Source: Hyphomicrobiales bacterium
Lineage (GTDB): Bacteria > Pseudomonadota > Alphaproteobacteria > Rhizobiales > Beijerinckiaceae
Assembly (NCBI GenBank): GCA_930633525.1
Contig: CAKNFP010000001.1
Span: 1,032,001-1,096,000 of the forward strand
Direction of reading: 5' to 3'
DNA length: 64,000 bases
Below, in pieces: positions 33,938 through 42,287 of this stretch. Position numbers and translations under genes: made by a program. The notes beneath the pieces were generated by a model. It did not search any database and was not told the DNA's origin. It was given only the letters and a program-made list of their open reading frames with translations. The first letter of the stretch is position 1; each line of letters opens with the position of its first letter.

Positions 33938-34851
33938 CGGGTGTTCTGGCCGATTTCCATTTCCTTCGGCCTTGGTGGCTCGCCCTCCTTGTGCCGGCCG
34001 CCATTCTGGGATGGATGGAGTGGCGGAGCGGGGATACGACGGCGCGCTGGCGGGCCGTCATTGATGCGGGCCTGCTGCGTCACCTGACGGTCGGCGGCGA
34101 TGCGAGGCGCAGGATCGGCCCCGGCTTCCTCCTCCTCGCGGGCTGGCTCTGTGGCATCCTCGCCATTGCGGGTCCCACCTGGCGACAGGTGCCGTCGCCC
34201 TTCGCCGCGGCAGCCCGGCCGGCCCTGTTTGTTCTCAAGGTGACCCCCTCGATGCTCGTGTCCGATCTCCAGCCGTCGCGGCTTGACCGGGCGCGCCAGA
34301 AGATGGCTGACCTCATGAACCTGCGCGAGGGCGCGCCGACGGGTCTCGTCGCCTATGCGGGTTCGGCCCATCTCGTGCTGCCGCCAACGGCGGACAGGGA
34401 TGTCGTGCTCAGCATGGCCGACGCGCTGGCGCCCGACATCATGCCCCGCGAGGGAGATGCGCTGGGCGAGGCCATAGCCTTGGCGGCTCAGGTCCTCGCC
34501 GACGGCAAGGAAGGCGGATCGATCGTCATCTTTGCCGATGCCGCGCCCGTCGTGGCCCCGGTTGCCGGGCAGCCGGTTCCCCCTGTCACGCTGTTCGCGA
34601 TGCTGCCGCCCGAGCGCGCGGGGGCCGCGCCCGATCTCGAAGCCGCGGCCACGGCTCTCGACGCGGACCTTGCCACGCTCACGCTGGACAACAGCGACGT
34701 CGAGGTGCTCGCCCGCTCCCTGCAGACGCGTGGCCATGCCTATCCCCCACCCGGAGAAGGGCAGGGGTGGCAGGAGGCCGGCTTCTGGCTGACGCCGATC
34801 ATCGCCCTGCTGGCCCTCGGCTGGTTCCGGCGTGGCTGGGTGCTTCCATGA
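33934..34851 (+). CDS. VWA-like membrane protein (BatB-like) with degenerate MIDAS
   Basis: A 305-residue protein in the BatB slot. I start it at GTG 33934, which overlaps the preceding stop (GTGA). N-terminal helices are at about 13-30 and 62-82 and a C-terminal one is near residue 288. The VWA fold is recognisable, yet the metal-site motif DxSxS is replaced by KVTPS (Lys102, Thr104, Ser106), and the later ADAAP replaces TDG. Metal binding through a MIDAS is thus unlikely. Such degenerate second VWA subunits may serve as structural partners of the first. Confidence 0.85.
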   Translation: MTGVLADFHFLRPWWLALLVPAAILGWMEWRSGDTTARWRAVIDAGLLRHLTVGGDARRRIGPGFLLLAGWLCGILAIAGPTWRQVPSPFAAAARPALFVLKVTPSMLVSDLQPSRLDRARQKMADLMNLREGAPTGLVAYAGSAHLVLPPTADRDVVLSMADALAPDIMPREGDALGEAIALAAQVLADGKEGGSIVIFADAAPVVAPVAGQPVPPVTLFAMLPPERAGAAPDLEAAATALDADLATLTLDNSDVEVLARSLQTRGHAYPPPGEGQGWQEAGFWLTPIIALLALGWFRRGWVLP

Positions 34852-35507
34852 AGACGATCGCGGAGCATCTCACCGCCATGTCTCGCCACACGATGGTCTA
34901 TGCTGTGGCGGGGGGGCTCCTGGCGCTCGCCATTGCGTGGAGCATGATCGGCTGGCCCGCGCTCTGGGCCAGTCCCGACCAGCGGGGACGCTGGTTTTTC
35001 GAGCGGGGACACTACGGCGATGCGGCCGAGGCCTTCATCGATCCGCTATGGCGCGGCGCCGCCCTGATGCGGGCCGGGCGTTTCAAGGAGGCCGAGCAGG
35101 TCTTCGCGGGCCTGGAGGGGGCGGAAGCGGCTTATGACCAAGGCAATGCGCTGGTCATGCTGGGGCGCTACCCCGAGGCCGTCTCCCGCTACGATCGCGC
35201 TCTCATGTTGCGCCCCGGCTGGGCGGACGCGGCCGCGAACCGCAATCTGGCGGCGCTGCGGGCGGAACGCATGAAGGCGCCGGGGGCTGATGCCGGTGAC
35301 CAGCGCGAGGGGGCCGATCAGATCGTCTATGACAAGGACGCCAAGACCCCGGCGGGCCAGGAAACGCAAGTCAGCGCGACCGCGATGAGCGACGAGCAGG
35401 TTCGTGCGCTCTGGCTCAAGCGTGTTGCCACCAGACCTGCCGATTTCCTGCGTGCCCGCTTCGCCAATCAGTTGCAATCCAGCGCGGCAAGGGGGAACAC
35501 GCCTTGA
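34848..35507 (+). CDS. TPR-containing membrane protein (BatC-like)
   Basis: A 219-residue protein with one N-terminal helix (about 17-37) followed by at least two tetratricopeptide-type repeats (FFERGHYGDAAEAFIDPLWR, then AAYDQGNALVMLGRYPEAVS). A low-complexity charged C-terminal tail follows. The ATG overlaps the upstream stop. BatC-type TPR subunits scaffold the VWA proteins in the periplasm. The TPR count is short compared with Bacteroides BatC. Confidence 0.82.
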   Translation: MKTIAEHLTAMSRHTMVYAVAGGLLALAIAWSMIGWPALWASPDQRGRWFFERGHYGDAAEAFIDPLWRGAALMRAGRFKEAEQVFAGLEGAEAAYDQGNALVMLGRYPEAVSRYDRALMLRPGWADAAANRNLAALRAERMKAPGADAGDQREGADQIVYDKDAKTPAGQETQVSATAMSDEQVRALWLKRVATRPADFLRARFANQLQSSAARGNTP

Positions 35508-36838
35508 GATGGGGTTGGATGCTCCCACTTCTGGGGCTGTTCCTGATGCCGATGACCGGGGTCGCGCAGGACGCGAGCTCGTCGCCGCCGGTCATTGTGC
35601 GCACAAGTCTCGCCCCTCAGGAGGGCGCCGTCATCGGTCAGCGCGTCGCGCTCAACGTGGATGTGCTGTTCCGCGACGAGATGCCAAGGCCGCCGCGGGT
35701 CGCTATTCCGGATATTCAGGGCGCGCAGGTCTTCCGCTTCGAGAGCCAGGGGACGACGCTTACGGACCGGATCGGCGGCGAGCCTTACACAGGCCAGAGG
35801 TTTACCTTCGCCATATATGCGCGCAGGGGCGGGATGCTCACGATCCCGCCGGCCGAGGTGGTTCTGCTCGACCGCAATGGCGACGTCACCGGTTCTGCCC
35901 AGGGGCAGCCGATGTCGGTGAAAAGCGTCGTGCCGGCCGGCGTCGATCCCTCGGGGCCGGTCGTCGCGACAGGGGAACTCACCCTGGCCGAGACATGGAC
36001 ACCCGATCCGCGCGGTCCCTTCAAAGCCGGCGATGCAATCCAGCGCATCATCACGCGTGCGGCCTCGGACGTCCCAGGCCTCGCGATGCGCGATCTCGAC
36101 CTGGCGCCGCCGGACGGCGTCCGTGCCTATAAGGCTGATCCGCAGATCGATGACAGAATGAACCGCGGCGTGGTCACCGGGCATCGAAGCGACACCATCA
36201 CCTACGTCTTCGAGCGGGCCGGCACGGTGACTTTGCCTGCCATTACGCAGCCGTGGTGGGATTTGAACGGCGCGAGCCTGAAGACGGCGACCGGGGCAGG
36301 GCTGACCCTCACCATCGCTGCAGGACCCCCGCAGATGAAGGCGGAGGACCCCAAGGGCCGCATTCCTGGAACCAGGTGGAGTTCATGGCCCGCCCTGGCC
36401 GCACTGGGGCTTGGCGTGGTCGCGATGGCCACGTTGTTCGTGGCCGGCCTGAGGCGCTTGCATGGATGGCTCGGCGCCAGGAGACGCCGTTTCGCCGCAT
36501 CCGAGACCAAGGCGTTCCAGAATCTCTTGCGCGCTTGCCGCGGCCACGATCCGGCCCGGATTTACCAGGCCCTTTCCGTCTGGCGGCAGCGATTGTCCCC
36601 GGCGGCTGAACCCCGATTGACCGCCGCCACCGCGGAGCTCGAGCGGGCACTTTTCGCCGCAAGCGGGGCTCCTGTCTGGACAGCTGAGCAGGGCAGGGCT
36701 TTGGCTGACCATCTCACGCGGATGCGCGGCGCGATCACGGATGTCACCCATCAAGACATTCGGATGGATTTGCCCGGATTAAATCCACCCAGGGTGGTCG
36801 CTCCGCCGGGTTACAGGTTCCAGCCATCGGGCGAATGA
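35504..36838 (+). CDS. BatD family protein
   Basis: A 444-residue envelope protein. It has a signal peptide (MLPLLGLFLMPMTGVAQDAS after the first residues), a beta-sandwich periplasmic region with the BatD-typical PPVIVRTSLAPQEGAVIGQR and YTGQRFTFAIYARRGGMLTI, a transmembrane helix at about 296-318, and a cytoplasmic helical tail. The start is either TTG 35504, which overlaps the preceding stop in the same way as its neighbours, or ATG 35519 with GGGG close upstream. It completes the MoxR-DUF58-VWA-TPR-BatD set. Confidence 0.85.
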   Translation: MRWGWMLPLLGLFLMPMTGVAQDASSSPPVIVRTSLAPQEGAVIGQRVALNVDVLFRDEMPRPPRVAIPDIQGAQVFRFESQGTTLTDRIGGEPYTGQRFTFAIYARRGGMLTIPPAEVVLLDRNGDVTGSAQGQPMSVKSVVPAGVDPSGPVVATGELTLAETWTPDPRGPFKAGDAIQRIITRAASDVPGLAMRDLDLAPPDGVRAYKADPQIDDRMNRGVVTGHRSDTITYVFERAGTVTLPAITQPWWDLNGASLKTATGAGLTLTIAAGPPQMKAEDPKGRIPGTRWSSWPALAALGLGVVAMATLFVAGLRRLHGWLGARRRRFAASETKAFQNLLRACRGHDPARIYQALSVWRQRLSPAAEPRLTAATAELERALFAASGAPVWTAEQGRALADHLTRMRGAITDVTHQDIRMDLPGLNPPRVVAPPGYRFQPSGE

Positions 36839-36885
36839 GGTATAATTACTTCGGCGCGATTGCCGGTTTACTTCGAGGGTGACCT

Positions 36886-37461
36886 ATGACACACGCTGGA
36901 CACACAGGAGCTTCCCCCTCCCTTGGCGCAGCCATAGGGGAAGTCCGTAGTAAATGGGGCTGGTTTGTCGCGCTTGGTGTGGGCTTGATCCTGCTCGGTC
37001 TCGTCGCGCTGGCCAACCTCTTCCTCGCGACCGTCGCGACGATCTTCTATATCGGTGCGATGATGTTGATCGGCGGCATCGTCGAGATCGTGCACGCATT
37101 CCAGGTCAAGACCTGGGGACGCTTCTTCTATTGGTTTCTCAGCGGTGCCTTCTACGCACTGGCCGGCCTGATCGCCTTCTACAATCCGGTGGTTGCGTCG
37201 GCGGCGCTGACACTGCTGCTCGCTGTCACGCTGGTGGTCGCGGGCATCTTCCGCATCTGGGTGGGCTTTGCCGCGCGCCCGGAGAGCGGCTGGGGTTGGA
37301 TCGTCGCGACGGGTGTCCTCACGCTTCTCGTCGGCATTGTTGTCTACGCCGCCTGGCCAGGCAACAGCCTCGTTCTGCTGGGGGCCATTCTCGCGATCGA
37401 CCTCATCTTCCAGGGTGTTGGTTTCATCAGCTTCGGCACGATGTTGCGGGCGCGGCGTTGA
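36886..37461 (+). CDS. HdeD family acid-resistance-like membrane protein (DUF308)
   Basis: A 191-residue inner-membrane protein with six short helices arranged as three DUF308 pairs (WFVALGVGLILLGLVALANL, ATIFYIGAMMLIGGIVEIVH, and so on). Escherichia coli HdeD protects against acid at high cell density by an unknown mechanism. It lies 47 bases after BatD and may be the last gene of the operon. An HdeA-like chaperone gene occurs 16 kb further on, but the two are not linked here. Confidence 0.9.
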   Translation: MTHAGHTGASPSLGAAIGEVRSKWGWFVALGVGLILLGLVALANLFLATVATIFYIGAMMLIGGIVEIVHAFQVKTWGRFFYWFLSGAFYALAGLIAFYNPVVASAALTLLLAVTLVVAGIFRIWVGFAARPESGWGWIVATGVLTLLVGIVVYAAWPGNSLVLLGAILAIDLIFQGVGFISFGTMLRARR

Positions 37462-37548
37462 CATCATCCGCTGCTCGCACCGCTGCTCGTTGCGTCGACG
37501 GTTTCGCGATGCCGGAGCCGTCGGCATGAATTCGCGGCGCTCCACGCG

Positions 37549-37566
37549 GCCCCGCTCTTGCGGGGC
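37549..37566 (+). terminator. Hairpin downstream of the hdeD-like gene
   Basis: GCCCCGC-TCTT-GCGGGGC forms a seven-base-pair stem with a four-base loop, followed by TTGC, about 90 bases after the stop. It is a plausible though weak end of the long operon. Confidence 0.45.
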
Positions 37567-37620
37567 TTGCTGGAGCGCACCCTCGAACTGGCAGCCTCCA
37601 GCCAACCAAATCGAGAGCAC

Positions 37621-37692
37621 GCACTTCACAAGGAAGTCCTCCGTGTGAAGTGCTGCAATGTGACCATAGTTGGGCCAAGGCACGCCTTGGCC
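37621..37692. other. Two further hairpins in the hdeD-GSCFA spacer
   Basis: Positions 37621-37630 and 37644-37653 form a perfect 10-bp stem (GCACTTCACA with TGTGAAGTGC), and 37673-37680 with 37685-37692 form an 8-bp stem (GGCCAAGG with CCTTGGCC). Together with the hairpin at 37549 they make this 540-bp spacer unusually structured. No coding frame is convincing, and a structured RNA is possible. Confidence 0.45.
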
Positions 37693-38000
37693 GTATTGGC
37701 GCCGGGGATGTGACCTATTTGCCGATTTGCAATGCGGCGCAGGGATGGCCGCTGCCTATCACCTATCCGGCGCAGTTGAGCCTCGGAGCTGTCGTCAACG
37801 CTGTTGCAACTTGCCGCGTGATGGCGTCGGAGGTGGAAAACGGGGCGGCCCTATGGCAGTTTCTGCCTGTGGTTCCAGGCGCGGCTCGAGCAAGTCCGCC
37901 TGTCGCGGATTTGCTCCGCCCAGAATAGGCGAGCAAATGCACTGACTAGGATGAAATCAGATGAGTCCATCCAAGTCGGATTGGCTCCGGAGATCGTTGG

Positions 38001-39038
38001 ATGGCGACTGTTTCGTACGATGGCCGTGCCGCACTGGGCATTGCGGCTAAGAACAAGCAAAGAGCCTGGGGCAATGTGCAAGACCGGGGATCGGCCCGCG
38101 CGCGTTTTGAGGCCGGAGACTATCTGACGATCGGCCATAAGCCGAAATTCGAGATCGATAATACCTCGCCCGTGTTCACAATCGGCTCGTGTTTCGCGCG
38201 TGAGGTCGAGCATACACTTGTGCGGCTGGGCATTCCGCTTGCCCTTCAGGGGCACGGAATCCAGGCGGAATACTACCAGTCCTGGGATGAGGAGAGGGCC
38301 CGCGGCGGCGGCGTGAGGGCCGGGCAGAAGAGCCGGGGAGCATTCAACAAGTACAATGTGTTTTCGATTTCGAGCGAGCTCAAACGGGTTCTGCTGGAGC
38401 AGGAATTCCCGAACGACGGCCTGATTGAGATTGCCGAGGACAAGTGGTTTGACCCCCACGCGAGCAGATTGCGCTTGCTGCCCTTTGAGACCGCACGCCA
38501 GAACCGTGCGATCATCAACCACGCAACGTCGCAGATCAGGCAATCGAAGACGGTCGTGATGACCCTGGGCCTGACCGAGGGTTGGATCGACGCCGAAACC
38601 GGCCTGGCGATCAATACGCCTCCGGAACCCGGAGCCTTGCGTCGCCATTCCTCGCGCTTCCAGTTCGTGGATTACGGCTTCCGCGAGGTGGCGGACGAGT
38701 TGAATGAAACAATCCAATTGATTAAAGAACGTTGCGTTCCAGATGTGAGGATCGTCATAACCGTATCCCCGGTTCCCCTGGGAAGTACATTTCAGGATGT
38801 TGATGTTATCGTTGCGAATACGGGCTCAAAATCGACTTTGCGCTCTGTGGCCAATGAAATGAGACATTCGTTCGATTTCGTTGACTACTTTCCCAGTTAC
38901 GAAATGGTGATGAACTCACCACGTCATATGGCTTTCGGATATGATCATGTTCATATCAAGCCGGACATGGTCAAGCATATCATGTCGGTGTTCAAGGGAG
39001 CCTATTTTCCGGCGGCGCCAGACAACGAGGCGGCCTAG
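38001..39038 (+). CDS. GSCFA domain-containing protein
   Basis: A 345-residue protein with the family-defining FTIGSCFAREVE at about 59-70 (GSCFA at 62-66), containing the presumed SGNH-type catalytic serine, and a distal DYFPSYEMV with FGYDHVHIKPDMV supplying the Asp/His block. GSCFA proteins are predicted lipases or acyl-esterases, in some cases acting on surface polysaccharide. No signal peptide is seen. GGAG lies eight bases before the ATG. It is monocistronic with unusual AT-richer codon use in its last 100 residues, for instance around 38700-38960. Confidence 0.85.
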   Translation: MATVSYDGRAALGIAAKNKQRAWGNVQDRGSARARFEAGDYLTIGHKPKFEIDNTSPVFTIGSCFAREVEHTLVRLGIPLALQGHGIQAEYYQSWDEERARGGGVRAGQKSRGAFNKYNVFSISSELKRVLLEQEFPNDGLIEIAEDKWFDPHASRLRLLPFETARQNRAIINHATSQIRQSKTVVMTLGLTEGWIDAETGLAINTPPEPGALRRHSSRFQFVDYGFREVADELNETIQLIKERCVPDVRIVITVSPVPLGSTFQDVDVIVANTGSKSTLRSVANEMRHSFDFVDYFPSYEMVMNSPRHMAFGYDHVHIKPDMVKHIMSVFKGAYFPAAPDNEAA

Positions 39039-39358
39039 CGTCCGCCTCGGATCGAGTTCGTGTCGGAGGCCCATAACGCGGCGATGCCCCCGTATAGCGC
39101 GTTTGCCTTTGCGTTTGCGGGGATGGAGCTGACGAATGCGTTACCACAATCTCAATACCGCTCGCCGGTGAAAAGACCCGCGCATCGTCATTCTCATCTC
39201 GAAGCCGAGATCGTGTCGCTGGAAATCAAGATCGATACGCGGCGATGACAGGGAGATCGATAGAAGAAGCACAGTAAACCTCCATCTCGACCCCGGGCCG
39301 CTTCCGGCCTCGACCGCCATTCTGCATAGGGGCATGCTGGCAGAAGCGCGATTCTGAC
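39039..39358. other. Intergenic region before the P-type ATPase
   Basis: No credible gene. Only the FNR/FixK-like box at its right end stands out. Confidence 0.4.
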
Positions 39359-39372
39359 TTGATTTAGGTCAA
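39359..39372 (+). promoter_or_regulatory. FNR/FixK-type binding site
   Basis: TTGATTTAGGTCAA fits the TTGA-N6-TCAA pattern of CRP/FNR-family oxygen regulators exactly. It is 120 bases upstream of the ATPase ATG, a distance compatible with activation from around -40 of a leader-bearing transcript. Sites of this form control microaerobic genes in Hyphomicrobiales. Use by FixK or FNR here is inferred. Confidence 0.6.
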
Positions 39373-39491
39373 CGTCTGTTGAAGCCCGCCGCGGCTATCT
39401 TTAGCGGGGCGCCCGGCGATGTGAGCGGCTCGTGCGCCGGGACTGGCTTGTGTCGTCATCAAGAGGTTTGCGAAACCGAGAAGGAGGTGTC

Positions 39492-42257
39492 ATGGCGGCG
39501 AAGTGGGTGGACGCGACGGTCGCCAATGACATGAGATCCAACGAAGCGATCGACGACGGCGCGTTATCCAACAGCTGGTACGCAAGATCTGCCGAGGAGA
39601 CCTGCGTTGCGCTTGAAACCAGCGCTGATGGTCTCGATCATCAGGAGGCCGAACGTCGCCTTGGCACATACGGGCCGAACCAGTTGCCGGCAGTCGCGCA
39701 CACCCATCCGGTCATCCGCTTTCTGGCACAGTTCAACAACGCCCTGATCTATTTTCTCCTCAGCGCAGCTGTCGCCGCAGCCTTGCTGGGCCATGTCGTC
39801 GACGGCGCCGTGATCGTGATCGTCGTCTTGGTCAATGCGATCGTCGGGTTTGTGCAGGAAGGACGTGCCGAACAGGCGCTCGATGCCATCCGCGACATGA
39901 TCGCTCCGCATGCGACCGTCCTGCGCGAGGGCGAGCGCCATACGATCGATGCGCGGGATATCGTGCCGGGCGATGTCGTCGTCCTCGAGGCCGGTGACAA
40001 GGTGCCCGCCGACATCCGGGTCTTGCGGGCGCGGGGATTGACCGCGGATGAGGCGATCCTGACTGGCGAATCCGTCCCCGCCGAGAAGAGGGAAGGGACC
40101 GTTCCACCGGACGCGCCGCTGGGCGACCGGTTCGCGATGCTGCATTCGGGGACGCTCGTCACGACGGGGCAGGGCTATGGTATCGCGGTGGCGACGGGGG
40201 CCAGGACGGAGATCGGCCGGATCTCCGATCTCATCGGCAAGGTCGAGACGCTGACCACGCCCCTGTTGCGCCAGATCAACGAATTCAGCAAGCAATTCAC
40301 CTGGTTCGCCATCGGGACTGCCGCGGCGCTGTTCGCCTTCGCCGTCCTGGCGCGCAGCTACGACTGGGTCGAAGCCCTGATGGTCGTTGTCGCGCTCGCT
40401 GTGGGGGTTGTGCCGGAGGGGTTGCCTGCGGTGATCACCATTACATTGGCCATCGGCGTCCGCCGCATGGCGGCGCGCCATGCTGTCGTCCGCCGCCTGC
40501 CGGCCGTCGAGACCCTGGGCGCCACTTCGGTGATCTGTTCCGACAAGACCGGCACGCTGACCAAGAACCAGATGACCGTTCAACGTGTGGCGACGGCGCA
40601 GGGCGTGACTGAACTGTCCGGTGGCGGATACGCGCCGGAGGGCAAGCTGACATCCGAGGATGGTGGAGAGGCCGCGCCGGACAGCGCGCGCGACGCTTTG
40701 ATCCGCGCCGCGCTCCTGTGTAACGACGCCAGGCTTGTCGAGCAGGACGGGCAGTGGTCCGTCCTCGGCGACCCGATGGAGGGCGCGCTGGTGACGCTCG
40801 CCGCCAAGGCTGGGCTCCATCCCGAGACCGTGCGCGAGACCTGGACCAGGCTGGATGAAATTCCCTTCGATGCGCAGCACCGTTTTATGGCGACCCTCCA
40901 TGAGGGGCCGGATGGGGAACGCCGCATTTTCGTGAAAGGCGCGCCCGAACGTGTGCTCACGATGTGCATCGATCAGGCCGGTCCGGGCGGAAGCCATTCT
41001 GTCGATCTCGCCTACTGGCAACAGCGCATCGATGCCGCCGCTGCCGCTGGCGAGAGGGTTCTCGGTTTCGCATCGATGGTCCCGGGCGCCGACGTCGAAA
41101 GGATGGCCTTCGAGACCGTCAAGTCCGGGTTGACCTTTCTCGGCGTGGTCGGCTTCATCGATCCGCCGCGCGAGGAGGCCATTGCCGCCGTGGCGGAGTG
41201 TCGGGCAGCCGGCATAGCGGTGAAGATGATCACCGGTGATCACAGCGGCACGGCTGCCGCCATAGCCCGCCAGCTCGCCCTCGCGGACGACCCCAAGGCC
41301 ATCGAGGGCGCGGTGCTTGATTCGCTGTCGGACGCGGAATTGCGCAGGGTTGCGGAGGACGTCAGCGTCTTCGCGCGCACCACGCCGGAGCACAAGCTCA
41401 GGATCGTGCGCGCGCTTCAGGCAAACGGGCATATCGTGGCCATGACAGGCGACGGCGTGAATGATGCGCCGGCGCTGAAGCAGTCGGATGTGGGTGTCGC
41501 TATGGGCCGCAAGGGCACAGAGGCGGCAAAGGAAGCGGCGCAGATGGTGCTGCTCGACGATAATTTCGCCTCGATCGTGGCGGCCGTCCACGAGGGTCGC
41601 ACGGTCTATGACAATATCCGCAAGGTCATTGGCTGGACGCTTCCCACCAATGGTGGTGAGACGCTCTGCGTGGTACTCGCGATCATCTTCGGCCTCGCCT
41701 TGCCGATGACACCCGTGCAGATCCTCTGGATCAACATGATCCTGACGGTCACACTCGGATTGGTCCTCGCCTTCGAGCCCTCCGAGCCGAACGTGATGCG
41801 GCGCCCACCGCGCAAGCGCGGGGCCCGGATCCTGTCACGCTTCCTGGTGTGGCGGATCGTCTTCGTGTCGTTTCTCTTCATGCTGGGCGTCTTCGGTGTG
41901 TTCTACTACGCCCTCGGGCGCGGATATACCGAGGCGGAAGCCCGCACCATGGTTGTCAACGCGGTCGTCGTGATGGAGATTTTCTATCTCTTCAATGTCC
42001 GCTACCTGCACATGACTTCGTTCAGCTTGATCGGCGCGATGGGAACACCCGCCGTCCTCGGCGCGATCGGGGTCGTGATCGTGGCGCAGTTTGCATTTAC
42101 CTACGCGCCATTCATGCATGAACTGTTCGATAGTGCGCCTGTCTCCTTCGCCGACGGGTTGGTGATCATTGCTGTCGGTGTGCTCACGATGATCGTGCTT
42201 GAGATCGAGAAGGTGATCGCGCGTCGGGTGTGGCCCGCCGCTGCTTACGCCGCGTGA
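39492..42257 (+). CDS. Cation-transporting P-type ATPase (P2-like)
   Basis: A 921-residue P-type ATPase with a cation-ATPase N-terminal domain (ALETSADGLDHQEAERRLG), actuator motif LTGESVPAEK, PEGLP in helix 4 (VGVVPEGLPAVITITLAIG), phosphorylation motif DKTGTLT with Asp351, nucleotide-binding KGAPERV, and TGDGVNDAPALKQSDVG. ATG 39492 is chosen because AAGGAGGTG lies just upstream. Helix 6 reads WINMILTVTLGLVLAFEPSE; the Asp that binds calcium in SERCA is not there, so calcium specificity should not be assumed. It belongs to a bacterial group of unsettled ion specificity. An FNR/FixK-type box upstream suggests low-oxygen control. Confidence 0.92.
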   Translation: MAAKWVDATVANDMRSNEAIDDGALSNSWYARSAEETCVALETSADGLDHQEAERRLGTYGPNQLPAVAHTHPVIRFLAQFNNALIYFLLSAAVAAALLGHVVDGAVIVIVVLVNAIVGFVQEGRAEQALDAIRDMIAPHATVLREGERHTIDARDIVPGDVVVLEAGDKVPADIRVLRARGLTADEAILTGESVPAEKREGTVPPDAPLGDRFAMLHSGTLVTTGQGYGIAVATGARTEIGRISDLIGKVETLTTPLLRQINEFSKQFTWFAIGTAAALFAFAVLARSYDWVEALMVVVALAVGVVPEGLPAVITITLAIGVRRMAARHAVVRRLPAVETLGATSVICSDKTGTLTKNQMTVQRVATAQGVTELSGGGYAPEGKLTSEDGGEAAPDSARDALIRAALLCNDARLVEQDGQWSVLGDPMEGALVTLAAKAGLHPETVRETWTRLDEIPFDAQHRFMATLHEGPDGERRIFVKGAPERVLTMCIDQAGPGGSHSVDLAYWQQRIDAAAAAGERVLGFASMVPGADVERMAFETVKSGLTFLGVVGFIDPPREEAIAAVAECRAAGIAVKMITGDHSGTAAAIARQLALADDPKAIEGAVLDSLSDAELRRVAEDVSVFARTTPEHKLRIVRALQANGHIVAMTGDGVNDAPALKQSDVGVAMGRKGTEAAKEAAQMVLLDDNFASIVAAVHEGRTVYDNIRKVIGWTLPTNGGETLCVVLAIIFGLALPMTPVQILWINMILTVTLGLVLAFEPSEPNVMRRPPRKRGARILSRFLVWRIVFVSFLFMLGVFGVFYYALGRGYTEAEARTMVVNAVVVMEIFYLFNVRYLHMTSFSLIGAMGTPAVLGAIGVVIVAQFAFTYAPFMHELFDSAPVSFADGLVIIAVGVLTMIVLEIEKVIARRVWPAAAYAA

Positions 42258-42287
42258 GGGGAAGGGCAGCCCGGTCCCGAGGCTTCC

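Noticed and set aside
27391..36838. Looked for a sulfatase (CxPxR motif) partner of the formylglycine enzyme
   Set aside because: None of the neighbouring proteins carries such a motif in a sulfatase context; the partner, if any, is outside the window.
39564..41591. A 675-codon minus-strand frame
   Set aside because: It lies fully antisense to the P-type ATPase catalytic core and is rich in His/Arg/Asp low-complexity typical of GC-rich shadow frames.
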